64,000 nt of DNA from an uncultured Clostridia bacterium (GTDB lineage Bacteria > Bacillota > Clostridia > TANB77 > CAG-508), in the NCBI GenBank assembly GCA_934154445.1, contig CAKPGC010000006.1, positions 20,293 to 84,292 on the forward strand. Reading direction: 5' to 3'. Numbering within the stretch: the stretch's first letter is position 1; the number at the start of each line of letters is the position of its first letter. The translations under genes and the position numbers were made by a program. The notes under the pieces were generated by a model, which had not been told where the DNA came from, did no database searches, and worked only from the letters and a program-made list of their open reading frames with translations. Positions 1-9,794 of this stretch are shown here, piece by piece.

Positions 1-525
1 AAAGATATGCATCAAAATCCAATGAAACTTAAACCTATGACAATAAAAAAAGCATATAAAAATTTAATATATAAAAAGATTATCTCTATATTATTAAATA
101 TTCCTATTATTAATATAATTACTTATAATATTGAAAAAAATAGGGAAAATAAATGGCTTGAATCTTACTATAAAAATAATGAAATAAAAAAAGATATTGA
201 AGAAAGTTTTATTCCAATTGGAGCATTTTTAATATATACAAAGAAATGGATATTAAATGAGGATATTGCTTTTCCAAGTGATACTTTCATGTATTTAGAA
301 GAAGATTTTTTAGGTATATATATTTTAAATAAGAAGTATAAAATTTTTTATTTAGATAATTTAAAAGTGAGACATCTGGAAGGACGAAGTGTAAGTAGCA
401 AAACCTATAATAAATATAAAAATTTTGCATTTAAATATAGAAACCAATCAATTGCTATAAAAAGATATATTAAATTTTTACAAGAGATAAGAAAGGAATA
501 TAAATATGGAAATAAAAATGATTAA
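1..525 (+). CDS. Glycosyltransferase family 2, C-terminal part (5' truncated by window)
   Basis: The frame is open from base 1, so this is the 3' end of a gene that starts before the window; the first ATG at base 7 is not a convincing start. The C-terminal half carries a segment like that of GT-A rhamnosyl/hexosyl transferases: a Gly-Ala-Phe-Leu stretch, then a Phe-Met-Tyr-Leu-Glu-Glu-Asp motif (acidic residues near the catalytic base of this family), then a His-Leu-Glu-Gly. It presumably adds a sugar to the lipid-linked repeat unit at the cytoplasmic face. Its end overlaps the next gene by 20 bases, so the two are translationally coupled in the polysaccharide operon. Acceptor and donor cannot be told. 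Confidence 0.75.
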   Translation, partial: KDMHQNPMKLKPMTIKKAYKNLIYKKIISILLNIPIINIITYNIEKNRENKWLESYYKNNEIKKDIEESFIPIGAFLIYTKKWILNEDIAFPSDTFMYLEEDFLGIYILNKKYKIFYLDNLKVRHLEGRSVSSKTYNKYKNFAFKYRNQSIAIKRYIKFLQEIRKEYKYGNKND

Positions 526-1837
526 TGTATTTTTACTTTTAATATTAATAATAGGTACTTACATATTTATTAAGAAAAAAGAAAAATACAAGCAATTATT
601 AAATGAAAAGTTTTGGATTTTTTTATCTTGGACAAGTTGCCTAATACTATATTTTTTTAGTGGAATAAAATATACTTTTAATTTAGATATTTATAGTTTT
701 GGATATATAATTTTATTTTGGTGTATTTTCTTTTTTGGAGAGTACATTGGAAAAATAGTAAAAAGAGAGAAAAAAAATCAAAATAAGAAAATAGATTTTA
801 AGAAAAAAATTAATTTTTTTCCATTTTTTATTATATCTTTAATTTGTTCTTTTATTTATATTATTTATATGATGAAAAGCAATGATATTATTATAGGAAC
901 AACAAGAAATATAAATACTAATTCAATATCAACAGCATTATTGATGTTATCAAGTGTATCTTTAGTAATTTGGTTATATGAATTAGCTTATTCATTAATA
1001 AATGAAACTAAATTACCTATATATGGATTCCTTTCTGCAATAATTTATAACTTACCAGGAATATTAATTTCAGGTAGAGATGCTCTTATAATTTTTGTTA
1101 TTTCAACAATTATTATAATTGTATATTGTGGAAACTATGCAATAAAAGAAATGAATTCTACAGGAAGAAAATATAAGAAAATAAAAAGATATACAGTGTA
1201 TTCTGTTATAATAATATTAATGTATTTAGTATTATTATCAAATAATAGATATGGTACAAATGAAAGTTCAGCTCTTAATATGTTTAAATGGAGTGCTGGA
1301 TGTGAATTTCCTGAATATTTAGAAAATATATATTATAATTTTGGAGGAATTGGAAAAGTAATAATAAACGTTGTATTCTATTATTCATCACAACTTAGTA
1401 AATTTTCGCTTATTTTTAATGAATATAGAGGACCATATATGTTTGGACTATATGAGCTACATTATATTTCTAGGCTATTTCCTAATTCATGGGCTATGAG
1501 TTATAGTCTTGTTACACAACAATTAACAATAATTACAGCAAATTCTGGATTACCAGGAATTAGAATATTTTGGGAAACAGCAATAGGATATTTGATATAT
1601 GACTTTGGAAAGATAGGAACATTAATAATGAGCTTTTTATTTGGAATATTAATAAAAAAGATATCAGTCTGGAGTAAATACAATAGAAATATTCTAAAGA
1701 TAATAGCTCAAGCGTTTGTATGTGTAGCGATGTTTTTAACAATTGAAGTTTCACCAGTGTTTGATTATTTTTTTATTTTTCCAACTATTTGGCTTATAAT
1801 TGTTATTTTAATATATAATAAAAAAATATCAAATTAG
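506..1837 (+). CDS. Wzy-like oligosaccharide repeat unit polymerase
   Basis: A 443-residue protein made almost entirely of hydrophobic segments (about 11-12 predicted membrane helices), with a larger loop in the second half around residues 250-340. Size, topology and position between glycosyltransferases and the flippase are what is expected for an O-antigen/capsule polymerase that joins flipped repeat units on the outer face of the membrane. Sequence motifs in this family are weak, so the call rests on topology and context. The start lies inside the preceding transferase gene (20-base overlap). Alternative: another membrane enzyme of the same cluster, such as a ligase. Confidence 0.65.
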   Translation: MEIKMINVFLLLILIIGTYIFIKKKEKYKQLLNEKFWIFLSWTSCLILYFFSGIKYTFNLDIYSFGYIILFWCIFFFGEYIGKIVKREKKNQNKKIDFKKKINFFPFFIISLICSFIYIIYMMKSNDIIIGTTRNINTNSISTALLMLSSVSLVIWLYELAYSLINETKLPIYGFLSAIIYNLPGILISGRDALIIFVISTIIIIVYCGNYAIKEMNSTGRKYKKIKRYTVYSVIIILMYLVLLSNNRYGTNESSALNMFKWSAGCEFPEYLENIYYNFGGIGKVIINVVFYYSSQLSKFSLIFNEYRGPYMFGLYELHYISRLFPNSWAMSYSLVTQQLTIITANSGLPGIRIFWETAIGYLIYDFGKIGTLIMSFLFGILIKKISVWSKYNRNILKIIAQAFVCVAMFLTIEVSPVFDYFFIFPTIWLIIVILIYNKKISN

Positions 1838-1854
1838 AAAGGGGAAATAAGTTT

Positions 1855-2943
1855 GTGATTAAAAATAGAGATGAACAAATGGATATTTTAAGAGGATTAG
1901 GAATAGTTTTTGTAGTTTTAGGGCATACAGTATCTCCAATAAATCATTTTATATACTTATTTCATATTATTATTTTTTTTATAATATCTGGGTATTTTTT
2001 TAAAGATGATAATATAAAAGATGAAAAATCTTTAAAAAAATTTATGTTAAAAAAAGTAAAAAGATTATATATTCCCTATATTTTAGTAAATATAATATGT
2101 GTTTTACTAAATAATTTTTTTATAAGAATTAACATGTATAGTATTTCTACTCACTATTATTTTACAATAAAAGATATAGTTAAAAATATAGTTAAAATAT
2201 TATTATTTAACGGAGTTACTGAAATGGCAGGAGCTACGTGGTTTTTACAAATATTATTTGTAGTAACCATATTTTACGGAATGATAGAGTTTTTAATAAA
2301 AAAATTTGAAATCAAAAACAGTAATATCATACAAATGAGTATATCAATAATATTTTTGCTTTTTGGATACTTTTTGGCGTTAAAAGAAATCAATCTTAAA
2401 ATTATAAATATATCTGTTTTCACATGTTATATTTTCTTTGATTTTGGAAGAAATTTTAAAACTTTTAAAATAGAGTTAAGTAAATATAAAAGATTATTAT
2501 TATTATTAATTTCTTTTATTTTACTCTTAATATTAAATAATTTAGGAACAATAGAAATATCTAAAAATATCTATACAAATTTAACATTCTATATAAGTGT
2601 TTCAATTATTGGATGGATATTTGTATATGAATTATCTTACTTTTTTACAAAAACAAATATAATAAAAAATATATTTATTTATATAGGACAGAATACGATG
2701 TCAATATTAATATTGCATTTTTTTATATTTAAAATTATTAATTTTATAGGAGTAATAATAACTAAAGAGGATATTTCATTAATGTCTGCTTTTCCAGTAT
2801 TATTTACAGGAAAATATTGTTGGATAATTTATACATTATTTGGAATTATTATACCAATTATATTAGAAAAAATACTAAAAATATTAAAAATAAATTTTGA
2901 AAGGAAAAAATATGAAATTAGGAGTAGTAATAGTAACGTATAA
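1855..2943 (+). CDS. Acyltransferase family 3 (OafA/WecH-like) membrane O-acyltransferase
   Basis: The start is GTG, with a GAAAGGGG ribosome binding site just upstream. The N-terminus has the family signature, Asp-Ile-Leu-Arg-Gly (Arg13) followed by Val-Leu-Gly-His (His24), and the remaining 360-residue chain is about ten membrane helices. Family members transfer acetyl or other acyl groups onto sugars, so this protein probably decorates the surface polysaccharide made by the operon. The 3' end overlaps the next glycosyltransferase gene by 32 bases. Acyl donor and sugar target are not visible from sequence. Confidence 0.8.
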   Translation: MIKNRDEQMDILRGLGIVFVVLGHTVSPINHFIYLFHIIIFFIISGYFFKDDNIKDEKSLKKFMLKKVKRLYIPYILVNIICVLLNNFFIRINMYSISTHYYFTIKDIVKNIVKILLFNGVTEMAGATWFLQILFVVTIFYGMIEFLIKKFEIKNSNIIQMSISIIFLLFGYFLALKEINLKIINISVFTCYIFFDFGRNFKTFKIELSKYKRLLLLLISFILLLILNNLGTIEISKNIYTNLTFYISVSIIGWIFVYELSYFFTKTNIIKNIFIYIGQNTMSILILHFFIFKIINFIGVIITKEDISLMSAFPVLFTGKYCWIIYTLFGIIIPIILEKILKILKINFERKKYEIRSSNSNV

Positions 2944-3832
2944 TAGGTTAGAGTTATTAAAAGAATGTATTAGTGCATGTATAAATCAAAAACAAAAATT
3001 TGAAAAAATTTTTGTAATAAATAATGCTAGTACGGATGGTACAAAAGAATATTTAGAAGAATTAAAAGTTGAAAATTTAGAGATTATTAATTCAAAAGAA
3101 AACTTAGGCGGAGCAGGAGGATTCTATTTAGGTATAGAAAAATCAATGCAATATCCTTTGGATTATTTATTACTTATTGACGATGATGCTATACTTGATT
3201 ATAATTATAATAAGGAAATTATTAAATTCATGAAAAAAAATGAAGGAGATATATGTGCATATTCTGGTACAGTAAAAACAAATAATATTATACAAACTGA
3301 ACATAGGCGTCATTTGAATAAAGGATTTAAATGCATTGATAGTAATTTGAGCGAGTATAATTTAGATTATTTTGATTATGATTTATCTACATTTTGTGGA
3401 ATATACATATCAATGGAAATCATAAGAAAAATTGGTTTACCATGTAAAGAATTTTTTATATGGTTTGATGATACAGAATATTCATTAAGAATTAGAAAAT
3501 ATGGTAGAATACGAAATGTTAATAAAGCATATCTTAATCATAAAACCAAAATTTTCAATTCAAAAGGGTATAATTGGAAGTCTTATTATGGATTAAGAAA
3601 TCAAATTGTAATAATAAGAAAGTATTTTTCTAAATTTACGCTTATAAAATTTACTACATTAATGTGCTTTTATATTATAGCTGGTAAAATTATGAGAATA
3701 TTAAAAAATGATGAATATTATAACAAAGTTTCAGAGATATACAAAGATTCTTTATTAGATGGAATTAATGATAATATGGGAAAAAATGATAAATATATTC
3801 CAGGAGTTGAGTTTAAGAAAAGGAGAGAGTGA
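2912..3832 (+). CDS. GT2 glycosyltransferase, galactofuranosyltransferase-like
   Basis: The start is taken as ATG 2912, which has a GAAAGG site 8 bases upstream; an in-frame TTG at 2897 lies before that site. The chain of 306 residues begins with the GT-A nucleotide-binding strand (VVIVTYNR, residues 5-12), then NNASTDGT near 37-44, a glycine-rich NLGGAGGF near 64-71, an IDDD metal site at 89-92 and WFDDTEY at 184-190. The Gly-Gly-Ala-Gly-Gly and Trp-Phe-Asp-Asp motifs resemble GlfT-type galactofuranosyltransferases. A UDP-galactopyranose mutase gene lies four genes downstream, so transfer of Galf is a reasonable inference. It is probably cytoplasmic or membrane-associated through the C-terminal region. 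Confidence 0.75.
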   Translation: MKLGVVIVTYNRLELLKECISACINQKQKFEKIFVINNASTDGTKEYLEELKVENLEIINSKENLGGAGGFYLGIEKSMQYPLDYLLLIDDDAILDYNYNKEIIKFMKKNEGDICAYSGTVKTNNIIQTEHRRHLNKGFKCIDSNLSEYNLDYFDYDLSTFCGIYISMEIIRKIGLPCKEFFIWFDDTEYSLRIRKYGRIRNVNKAYLNHKTKIFNSKGYNWKSYYGLRNQIVIIRKYFSKFTLIKFTTLMCFYIIAGKIMRILKNDEYYNKVSEIYKDSLLDGINDNMGKNDKYIPGVEFKKRRE

Positions 3833-3834
3833 TT

Positions 3835-5157
3835 ATGAAAATAGTTTATGTTGGAGATAATAGAAATAGAGGAAATTTTGGTTGCCGTGCTACAAGTACA
3901 GCCTTATCACAGATAATTTCTAAAGACAACGAAATTGTAGGTAGAATTTATGGCAAATATACAAATGTCGACACTGGAGAATTGTTTTTTTATCAGCATT
4001 TTCCAGCTTGGATATATAAAAGGTTATCCAAATTTAAATATTGGGATTATTTAAAAAAGGGTTTATATTTATTTAATAGAATGTTAAAAAAAGGACATTA
4101 TTATTTCAGTAACTTTGACTTTATTGATTATGATTTTGATAAATCGATTGAAAATTTAATTAGGTGCTTACCAGCAAATCCAAATTTAAGAGAGTTTGAT
4201 TTAAGACAATACGATTTTGATGCTTTAGTAGTAAATGGCGAGGGGTCTTTTATATTTGCAACACCACCATGGAGAGAATGTTTAGTAGAAGCAATGTTGA
4301 TGTATTGGGCAGAAAAAATGGGTAAAAAGGTATATTATCTAAATGGAATGCTCTCTGATGATCCATATTCAGAACATAATAAAAAAACAATAGAATTAAT
4401 AAAACCAATTTTTAGTAAAGCAGAAGTGGTTTCAGTTAGAGAAAAATATTCATACAAATATGCGGAAGAAAATTTTTCAAATATAAACTTAAAACATTAT
4501 CCAGATGCACTTTTTTCATGGTATAAATATGTAAATGATGAATTTAAAATTAATGATGGAAAGTATATTATGGGAATGTCAGGAGCAACAGATAGTTCAT
4601 TTTATGAATTTGATTTTTCTAAACCATATATATGTATTTCTGGATCATCATCGGTTGGTGTAGCTGCATCATCTAAAGAAGAAATAATATATATATATAA
4701 ACAGTTAGTAACAGAAGTAAAAGAAGCATTTCCAGATTTAAATGTTTTCTTAGTGGACGTATGTGAAGGAGATGATTTTTTGAATGATGTATCAAAAGAA
4801 ACAAAGACACCTATAATTTCAATTGATACACCTATTTTATCTGCTGCGAAAATTTTGGCAAATGCTAGAGTATATATATCTGGAAGGTATCATCCTTCTA
4901 TTTTAGCATCATTAGGTGGTACACCATGTGTGTTTATGTCATCAAATTCTCATAAAACATTAAGTGTGCAAGAACTATTGAAATATGAAATAATTAAAGA
5001 ATTTAATGTTTTACCAGATAAAGAAGAACGAAAAAAAATTATTGAATTAGCTAGAAATAGAATTAATGAAGGTGAAACACTTAGAAAAAAAATTCAAACA
5101 AGATGTTATGAACTATCAGAAGAAACATTAAAACAACAAGAATTATTTAAGGAGTAA
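3835..5157 (+). CDS. Polysaccharide pyruvyl transferase family protein
   Basis: The chosen start, ATG 3835, has an AAGGAGAG site 7-8 bases upstream; the GTG at 3829 overlaps the previous stop and leaves no room for that site. The 440-residue protein has the fold pattern of the CsaB/WcaK family: a start with GDNRNRGNFG, a central VVNGEGS, VSVREKYS, and near the C-terminus ISGRYHPSILASLGGTP followed by a conserved lysine-rich stretch. Family members transfer pyruvate from PEP to form ketals on sugars of surface polymers, which makes them acidic. It sits inside the polysaccharide operon. Substrate sugar unknown; some family members may have other roles. Confidence 0.8.
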   Translation: MKIVYVGDNRNRGNFGCRATSTALSQIISKDNEIVGRIYGKYTNVDTGELFFYQHFPAWIYKRLSKFKYWDYLKKGLYLFNRMLKKGHYYFSNFDFIDYDFDKSIENLIRCLPANPNLREFDLRQYDFDALVVNGEGSFIFATPPWRECLVEAMLMYWAEKMGKKVYYLNGMLSDDPYSEHNKKTIELIKPIFSKAEVVSVREKYSYKYAEENFSNINLKHYPDALFSWYKYVNDEFKINDGKYIMGMSGATDSSFYEFDFSKPYICISGSSSVGVAASSKEEIIYIYKQLVTEVKEAFPDLNVFLVDVCEGDDFLNDVSKETKTPIISIDTPILSAAKILANARVYISGRYHPSILASLGGTPCVFMSSNSHKTLSVQELLKYEIIKEFNVLPDKEERKKIIELARNRINEGETLRKKIQTRCYELSEETLKQQELFKE

Positions 5158-5160
5158 TAA

Positions 5161-6579
5161 TTGAATATGGACAAGAATAAAATTTTAGCAAAAAATACAA
5201 TAATTTTAGGTATAGGTCAATTTATACCTAAAATTATTGCTATGATAACATTACCAATTTTAACAAAAGCGTTTACAACAGATGAATATGGTATTTATGA
5301 TTTAATTATTTCTTTTTCTAGCTTAGCGCTCCCATTGATGACATTATTAATACAACAGGCTGTTTTTAGATTCTTAATTAATGAAGAAAATGAAGAAAAA
5401 AGCAAATTATATATAACTAATTCAATAGTATTTATAAGTTTACTTTCTTTAAGTTTATTTTTTATAATTATTATTGTAGGTAGTTTTATAGGTATAGATT
5501 TAAAGCTTCTGATTATTGCTTTTTTGGTTTATTTTGCAGAATCACTGTATGACTTGTTTGGACAGATTGCAAGAGGATATGGAAAGAATATGTTATTCTC
5601 TACAGCTGTAATAATGTATTCAGTAGTAAATATGATATTGTTGGTTGTAACTCTTTGGATTAATAATATTAATATTATTAATGTATTAATTATAATACTA
5701 ATTTCTTATATAATAGCATTAATATATTTATTTTTAAAGTTAAATATAAAAAACGTATTTAATAAAAAATATATATCTTTTTCAGTTATAAAAGATTTAT
5801 TAGTTTACTCAATTCCAATTATTCCAAGTTCAATATCGTTATGGGTGGTTAATTTATCTGATCGTGTTGTTATTACATATTTTTTAGGTGCAGCATACAA
5901 TGGAATTTATGCTGCGGCATCAAAAATTCCAAATTTATTTGGAACAGTATATAATGTATTTAATTTAGCTTGGACCGAATTAGCATCAAGAAGTATTAAA
6001 GAAAGTGACATCTCAGATTATTATAGTAGATTATTTAATAGTTTATATTCATTTTTAATAGGGATAATGATTCTACTTATCACTGTATCACCTATAATGT
6101 TTAATGTATTAGTTGATAATAAATTTAGTGAAGGATATTTTCAAATACCAATATTATTTATCGGAGTTCTATTAAGTTGTTTTGTATCATTTTATGGTGG
6201 ATTGTATATAGCATTAAAGAAAACAAAACAAGTTGGGATATCATCATTTATGGGATGTATTTTAAATGTTGCTATTAATGTTGTCTTTATAAAAAAAGTG
6301 GGAATATATGCAGCATCTATTTCAACATTAGTATCATTTCTTGTTATTTTAATTTATAGATTTTTTGAAACAAAAAAATTTATAAAAATAAAATACAATT
6401 ATTATAATATATGCATTGGAATTATTTGTTTATTAATTAGTGTTTTTTGTTTTTATGAGAATAACTTTTTATTTTTTATTTTTAATATAATTATAACCAT
6501 AATTTATAACTGCTTTTTTAATAAATTTTTAATTTCTATTAAAAGTATTATAGTATCTAAATTAAAAAAGAAAAATTAA
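5161..6579 (+). CDS. Wzx-type polysaccharide flippase
   Basis: A 472-residue protein with about 12-14 hydrophobic helices and the N-terminal pattern of polysaccharide exporters (a long amphipathic start, then FIPKIIAMITLPILTKAFTT). It should flip undecaprenyl-linked repeat units across the membrane for the Wzy-like polymerase. The start is uncertain: TTG 5161 sits 7 bases after a GGAG site, while ATG 5167 is 13 bases away; the two differ by two residues. It follows the pyruvyl transferase gene directly. Confidence 0.85.
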   Translation: MNMDKNKILAKNTIILGIGQFIPKIIAMITLPILTKAFTTDEYGIYDLIISFSSLALPLMTLLIQQAVFRFLINEENEEKSKLYITNSIVFISLLSLSLFFIIIIVGSFIGIDLKLLIIAFLVYFAESLYDLFGQIARGYGKNMLFSTAVIMYSVVNMILLVVTLWINNINIINVLIIILISYIIALIYLFLKLNIKNVFNKKYISFSVIKDLLVYSIPIIPSSISLWVVNLSDRVVITYFLGAAYNGIYAAASKIPNLFGTVYNVFNLAWTELASRSIKESDISDYYSRLFNSLYSFLIGIMILLITVSPIMFNVLVDNKFSEGYFQIPILFIGVLLSCFVSFYGGLYIALKKTKQVGISSFMGCILNVAINVVFIKKVGIYAASISTLVSFLVILIYRFFETKKFIKIKYNYYNICIGIICLLISVFCFYENNFLFFIFNIIITIIYNCFFNKFLISIKSIIVSKLKKKN

Positions 6580-6634
6580 ATATTTAATACACATAAAAAA
6601 ATTAAATAAATGTAATAAAGAAAGGTGAACATAT

Positions 6635-7780
6635 ATGAAATATGATTATTTAGTTGTAGGCTCAGGCTTATTTGGTTCAATATTTGCTTATGAGGCAAAC
6701 AAAAAAGGAAAAAAGTGTTTAGTAATAGATAAGCGTTCACATATTGGAGGAAATATATATACAGAAAATATAGATGGAATAAATGTGCACAAATATGGAG
6801 CACATATATTCCATACAAGTAACAAAGAAGTATGGGATTACATACAACAATTTGCGGAATTTAATAGATATACAAATTCTCCGGTAGCAAGATATAAAGA
6901 TGAGTTATATAATTTGCCATTTAATTTAAACACATTTTCACGTATGTTTAATTTAATAACACCTAAAGATATAGAGAAAAAACTTAATGAAGAAAGAAAA
7001 GAAGGATTAGAAAAATTAAATGGAAAAGAACCATCTAATCTAGAGGAGCAAGCTATATCTTTAGTTGGAACAACAGTATATGAAAAATTAATAAAAGGAT
7101 ATACAGAAAAACAATGGGGTATGCCTTGTACAGAATTACCATCATTTATTATTAAAAGACTACCTGTAAGAATGATTTATGACAATAATTATTTTAATGA
7201 TAAGTATCAAGGTATTCCAATAGGAGGATATACACAAATAATAGAAAAAATGTTAGATGGAATAGATGTAAAATTAAATTACGATTTCTTTAAACATAGA
7301 GATGAACTAGAAAATATAGCAGAAAAAATAGTATTTACAGGACAAATTGATAAGTATTATGACTATAAATTTGGAAAACTTGAATATAGAAGTGTAAGAT
7401 TCGAAACAGAAGAATTAGACATAGACAATTATCAGGGGAATGCAGTTGTAAATTACACAGATAAAGAAGTACCATATACTAGAATAATAGAACATAAACA
7501 CTTTGAACAAGGAAAACAATTGGGAAATGAAATAACAGAAGGACCATCTTTGGGAAAAACAATTATTTCTAAAGAATATTCAGATAAATGGGATGCTTCA
7601 AAAGAACCATATTATCCAATAAATAATGAAAGAAATAATAAACTTTATTTAAAATATGAAAATTTAGCAAAAGAAGATAAAAATATTATATTTGGTGGAA
7701 GGCTAGGACAATATAAATATTTTGATATGGATAAAATAATTGTTGAAGTATTAAAATGCGTAAAGGAAGAATTAAAGTAA
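6635..7780 (+). CDS. glf: UDP-galactopyranose mutase
   Basis: A 381-residue flavoprotein of typical length. The N-terminus holds the FAD-binding Rossmann motif (VVGSGLFGS, residues 7-15), then the RSHIGGN segment and KYGAHIFHTS, all hallmark sequences of Glf. The central YTEKQWG and the C-terminal FGGRLGQYKYFDMD are also conserved. It interconverts UDP-galactopyranose and UDP-galactofuranose in the cytoplasm, providing Galf for the surface polysaccharide. An AAAGG ribosome binding site precedes the ATG. It is the last gene of the operon and is followed by a strong terminator-like hairpin. Confidence 0.95.
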   Translation: MKYDYLVVGSGLFGSIFAYEANKKGKKCLVIDKRSHIGGNIYTENIDGINVHKYGAHIFHTSNKEVWDYIQQFAEFNRYTNSPVARYKDELYNLPFNLNTFSRMFNLITPKDIEKKLNEERKEGLEKLNGKEPSNLEEQAISLVGTTVYEKLIKGYTEKQWGMPCTELPSFIIKRLPVRMIYDNNYFNDKYQGIPIGGYTQIIEKMLDGIDVKLNYDFFKHRDELENIAEKIVFTGQIDKYYDYKFGKLEYRSVRFETEELDIDNYQGNAVVNYTDKEVPYTRIIEHKHFEQGKQLGNEITEGPSLGKTIISKEYSDKWDASKEPYYPINNERNNKLYLKYENLAKEDKNIIFGGRLGQYKYFDMDKIIVEVLKCVKEELK

Positions 7781-7940
7781 AAATAATACAAAATATAGTG
7801 AATAAAAAACAATTAAATAAATCTACACATTAATATTGCTTCGAATAAAATGGTTCAACAAAACGAGAAGTAGAAATTTTAGTTATGCAAAATTTTGGAA
7901 TATATAAAAAATTAATAAAGTGTAAATGTAAATAAAAAAT

Positions 7941-7988
7941 ATACATTTTTAAATGTAAAAGTAAAATACATTTAAAAATGTATTTTTT
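7941..7988 (+). terminator. Rho-independent terminator after glf
   Basis: Perfect 17-base inverted repeat (7941-7957 with 7967-7983, 9-base loop), immediately followed by a run of six T. The stem is A+T-rich but long. It ends the polysaccharide operon. The 160 bases before it (7781-7940) show no gene or other element that I can support. Confidence 0.8.
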
Positions 7989-8033
7989 GAATTAATTTAA
8001 CAAAAAAATTATCAACTTTTTATAATAAATTAC

Positions 8034-8062
8034 TTGATACAAAAAACACAATATGATAAAAT
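8034..8062 (+). promoter_or_regulatory. Sigma-A-type promoter of the cpsCDB module
   Basis: TTGATA (8034-8039), 17-base spacer, TAAAAT (8057-8062), about 38 bases before the cpsC start codon. It lies between the glf terminator and cpsC, so the regulatory module appears to be transcribed separately from the glycosyltransferase genes. Confidence 0.6.
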
Positions 8063-8099
8063 AATCACATACTGAAAATATCAAAAGAGGAGAGAAAAA

Positions 8100-8813
8100 A
8101 TGGAAGAATTAGATTTAAAAGAATTACTAATGTTATTTTGGAACAAAAAAGTAAAAATATTACTAATAGTAGCAATATTCGTACTAATCGGAATAATATA
8201 CACAATAGGATTTATAACACCAGTATACACATCATCAACAACACTACTTTTAGCATCATCAGGAAGTTCTTCAGACAAAACAAACACAACAATAACAACA
8301 ACTGATATAACACTAAACTCAAAACTAGTATCAACATACAGTACACTAGTACAAAGTAAAAGCGTATTAAGACAAGTTATATCAAACTTAGGAATGGATG
8401 ATCTAAAAGAAGAAGAATTAAAAAATAATATAACAGTAAGCCAAGAAAAGGATACAGAAATAATAAGACTTTCTGTAACAAATAAAAATGCAACAACAGC
8501 AGCAAAATTAGCAAATGAAACAGCAAAAGTTTTCATTGAAAGAGTATCAGATATATACAAAATCAACAACGTACAAATTGTTGACCAAGCAGAAGTTGAA
8601 ACATCACCATCAAATATAAATCATGCAAAAGATGTAATGATATTTGCCTTTGCGGGAATTGTTGTAGCAGCAATGTATGTATTAATTGCAAATATGTTAG
8701 ATACAACAATAAAATCAGCAGAAGAAGTAGAAAAAGAATTCAAAGTACCAGTACTTGCATCAATACCATTATATAACTTTGAACCAGCAAAAAAAGGAGG
8801 TAAGAAGAAATAA
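8100..8813 (+). CDS. cpsC: Wzz/CpsC-type chain-length regulator and tyrosine-kinase activator
   Basis: A 237-residue protein with a membrane helix at about residues 18-38 and another at about 178-198, enclosing an extracytoplasmic domain rich in Ser/Thr. The N-terminal segment begins with charged residues and LLMLFWNKK, and the post-helix cytoplasmic tail contains EEVEKEFKVPVLASIP, as in CpsC/CapA/YwqC proteins. In Gram-positive bacteria this protein activates the separate kinase CpsD and sets polymer length. Its stop overlaps the cpsD start by one base, showing coupling. A GAGGAGAG ribosome binding site precedes the ATG. Confidence 0.85.
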   Translation: MEELDLKELLMLFWNKKVKILLIVAIFVLIGIIYTIGFITPVYTSSTTLLLASSGSSSDKTNTTITTTDITLNSKLVSTYSTLVQSKSVLRQVISNLGMDDLKEEELKNNITVSQEKDTEIIRLSVTNKNATTAAKLANETAKVFIERVSDIYKINNVQIVDQAEVETSPSNINHAKDVMIFAFAGIVVAAMYVLIANMLDTTIKSAEEVEKEFKVPVLASIPLYNFEPAKKGGKKK

Positions 8814-9772
8814 TGAAACTAAAGAAAGAACTAATTGCTCAAAGAGATCCTAAATCACCAGTATCAGAGGTATTTAGAACATTAAGAACAAATATACAAT
8901 TCATGAGTACAAATAAAAAATTAAAAACATTATTGATAACATCAACATTTCCTAGCGAGGGAAAAAGTTGGGTTGCCTCTAATCTTGCTGTAACATTTGC
9001 ACAAGCTGGTAATAAGGTAATTTTAATAGATGCAGATATGAGAAAAGGAAGACAATATACAATATTTGGAGTATCACCAAGACCAGGACTTTCAAATTAT
9101 CTATCTGGAATAGATGCAGAAAATCCTGATGAAATAGATTTATCAAGGTATATACAAAAAACAGAAGTAGAAAACCTATTAATAATGACAGCTGGAAATA
9201 TACCACCAAACCCATCAGAACTACTAGTATCACCACAAATGAATAAATTATTAGAAGATTTAAAAGAAGTATGTGATATAGTAATAATTGATGGAACACC
9301 ATGTGAACTAGTTACAGACTCAATAATTTTATCAAGAATAGTTGATTCTACAGTAATTGTAACAGCATATAAAGAAACAAAAAAGGACAACCTTGAAAAA
9401 ATAATAAGAAACATTCAAAATGTAGGTGGACATTTAGCAGGAGTAGTTGTAAACAAAATGCCTATATCTATAAAAAAATATAATGAAAATTACTATTATG
9501 CATCTACAAGTGGTTCAACATTAGATAAAAAAGCTATAGCACAAAATAATGCTGCTGAAATAAAAAGAAAAGCAGACAATATAATTAAGCAAAATTCAAA
9601 TTCATACAAAAAACCGGAATACCCAGAAACAAATAGTATAAATAGTGAGAATTTGGCAAGACCGGATTTCCTTAAAAATAATAGGGATGAAAGTGCAGCA
9701 GTAGACAGAACAAGTGATATATTAAATCAAATAAACTCATATTTAGACCAAGAAAAGAAAAATTTAAACTAA
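8813..9772 (+). CDS. cpsD: CpsD-like bacterial tyrosine kinase (BY-kinase)
   Basis: A 319-residue cytoplasmic ATPase. Walker A lies at residues 47-53 (PSEGKSW; the usual Thr after GKS is Trp), Walker A' LIDAD at 71-75 and Walker B VIIID at 156-160. FRTLRTNI near 21-28 is the segment that contacts the neighbouring subunit in BY-kinases. A short tyrosine group (YNENYYY) lies near residues 222-228 and is followed by a long polar tail of about 90 residues without a clear terminal tyrosine cluster. It should autophosphorylate with CpsC and be dephosphorylated by the next gene's product. Translation is coupled to cpsC. Confidence 0.88.
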   Translation: MKLKKELIAQRDPKSPVSEVFRTLRTNIQFMSTNKKLKTLLITSTFPSEGKSWVASNLAVTFAQAGNKVILIDADMRKGRQYTIFGVSPRPGLSNYLSGIDAENPDEIDLSRYIQKTEVENLLIMTAGNIPPNPSELLVSPQMNKLLEDLKEVCDIVIIDGTPCELVTDSIILSRIVDSTVIVTAYKETKKDNLEKIIRNIQNVGGHLAGVVVNKMPISIKKYNENYYYASTSGSTLDKKAIAQNNAAEIKRKADNIIKQNSNSYKKPEYPETNSINSENLARPDFLKNNRDESAAVDRTSDILNQINSYLDQEKKNLN

Positions 9773-9794
9773 CTTAAGAAGAGGGAGAACAACA

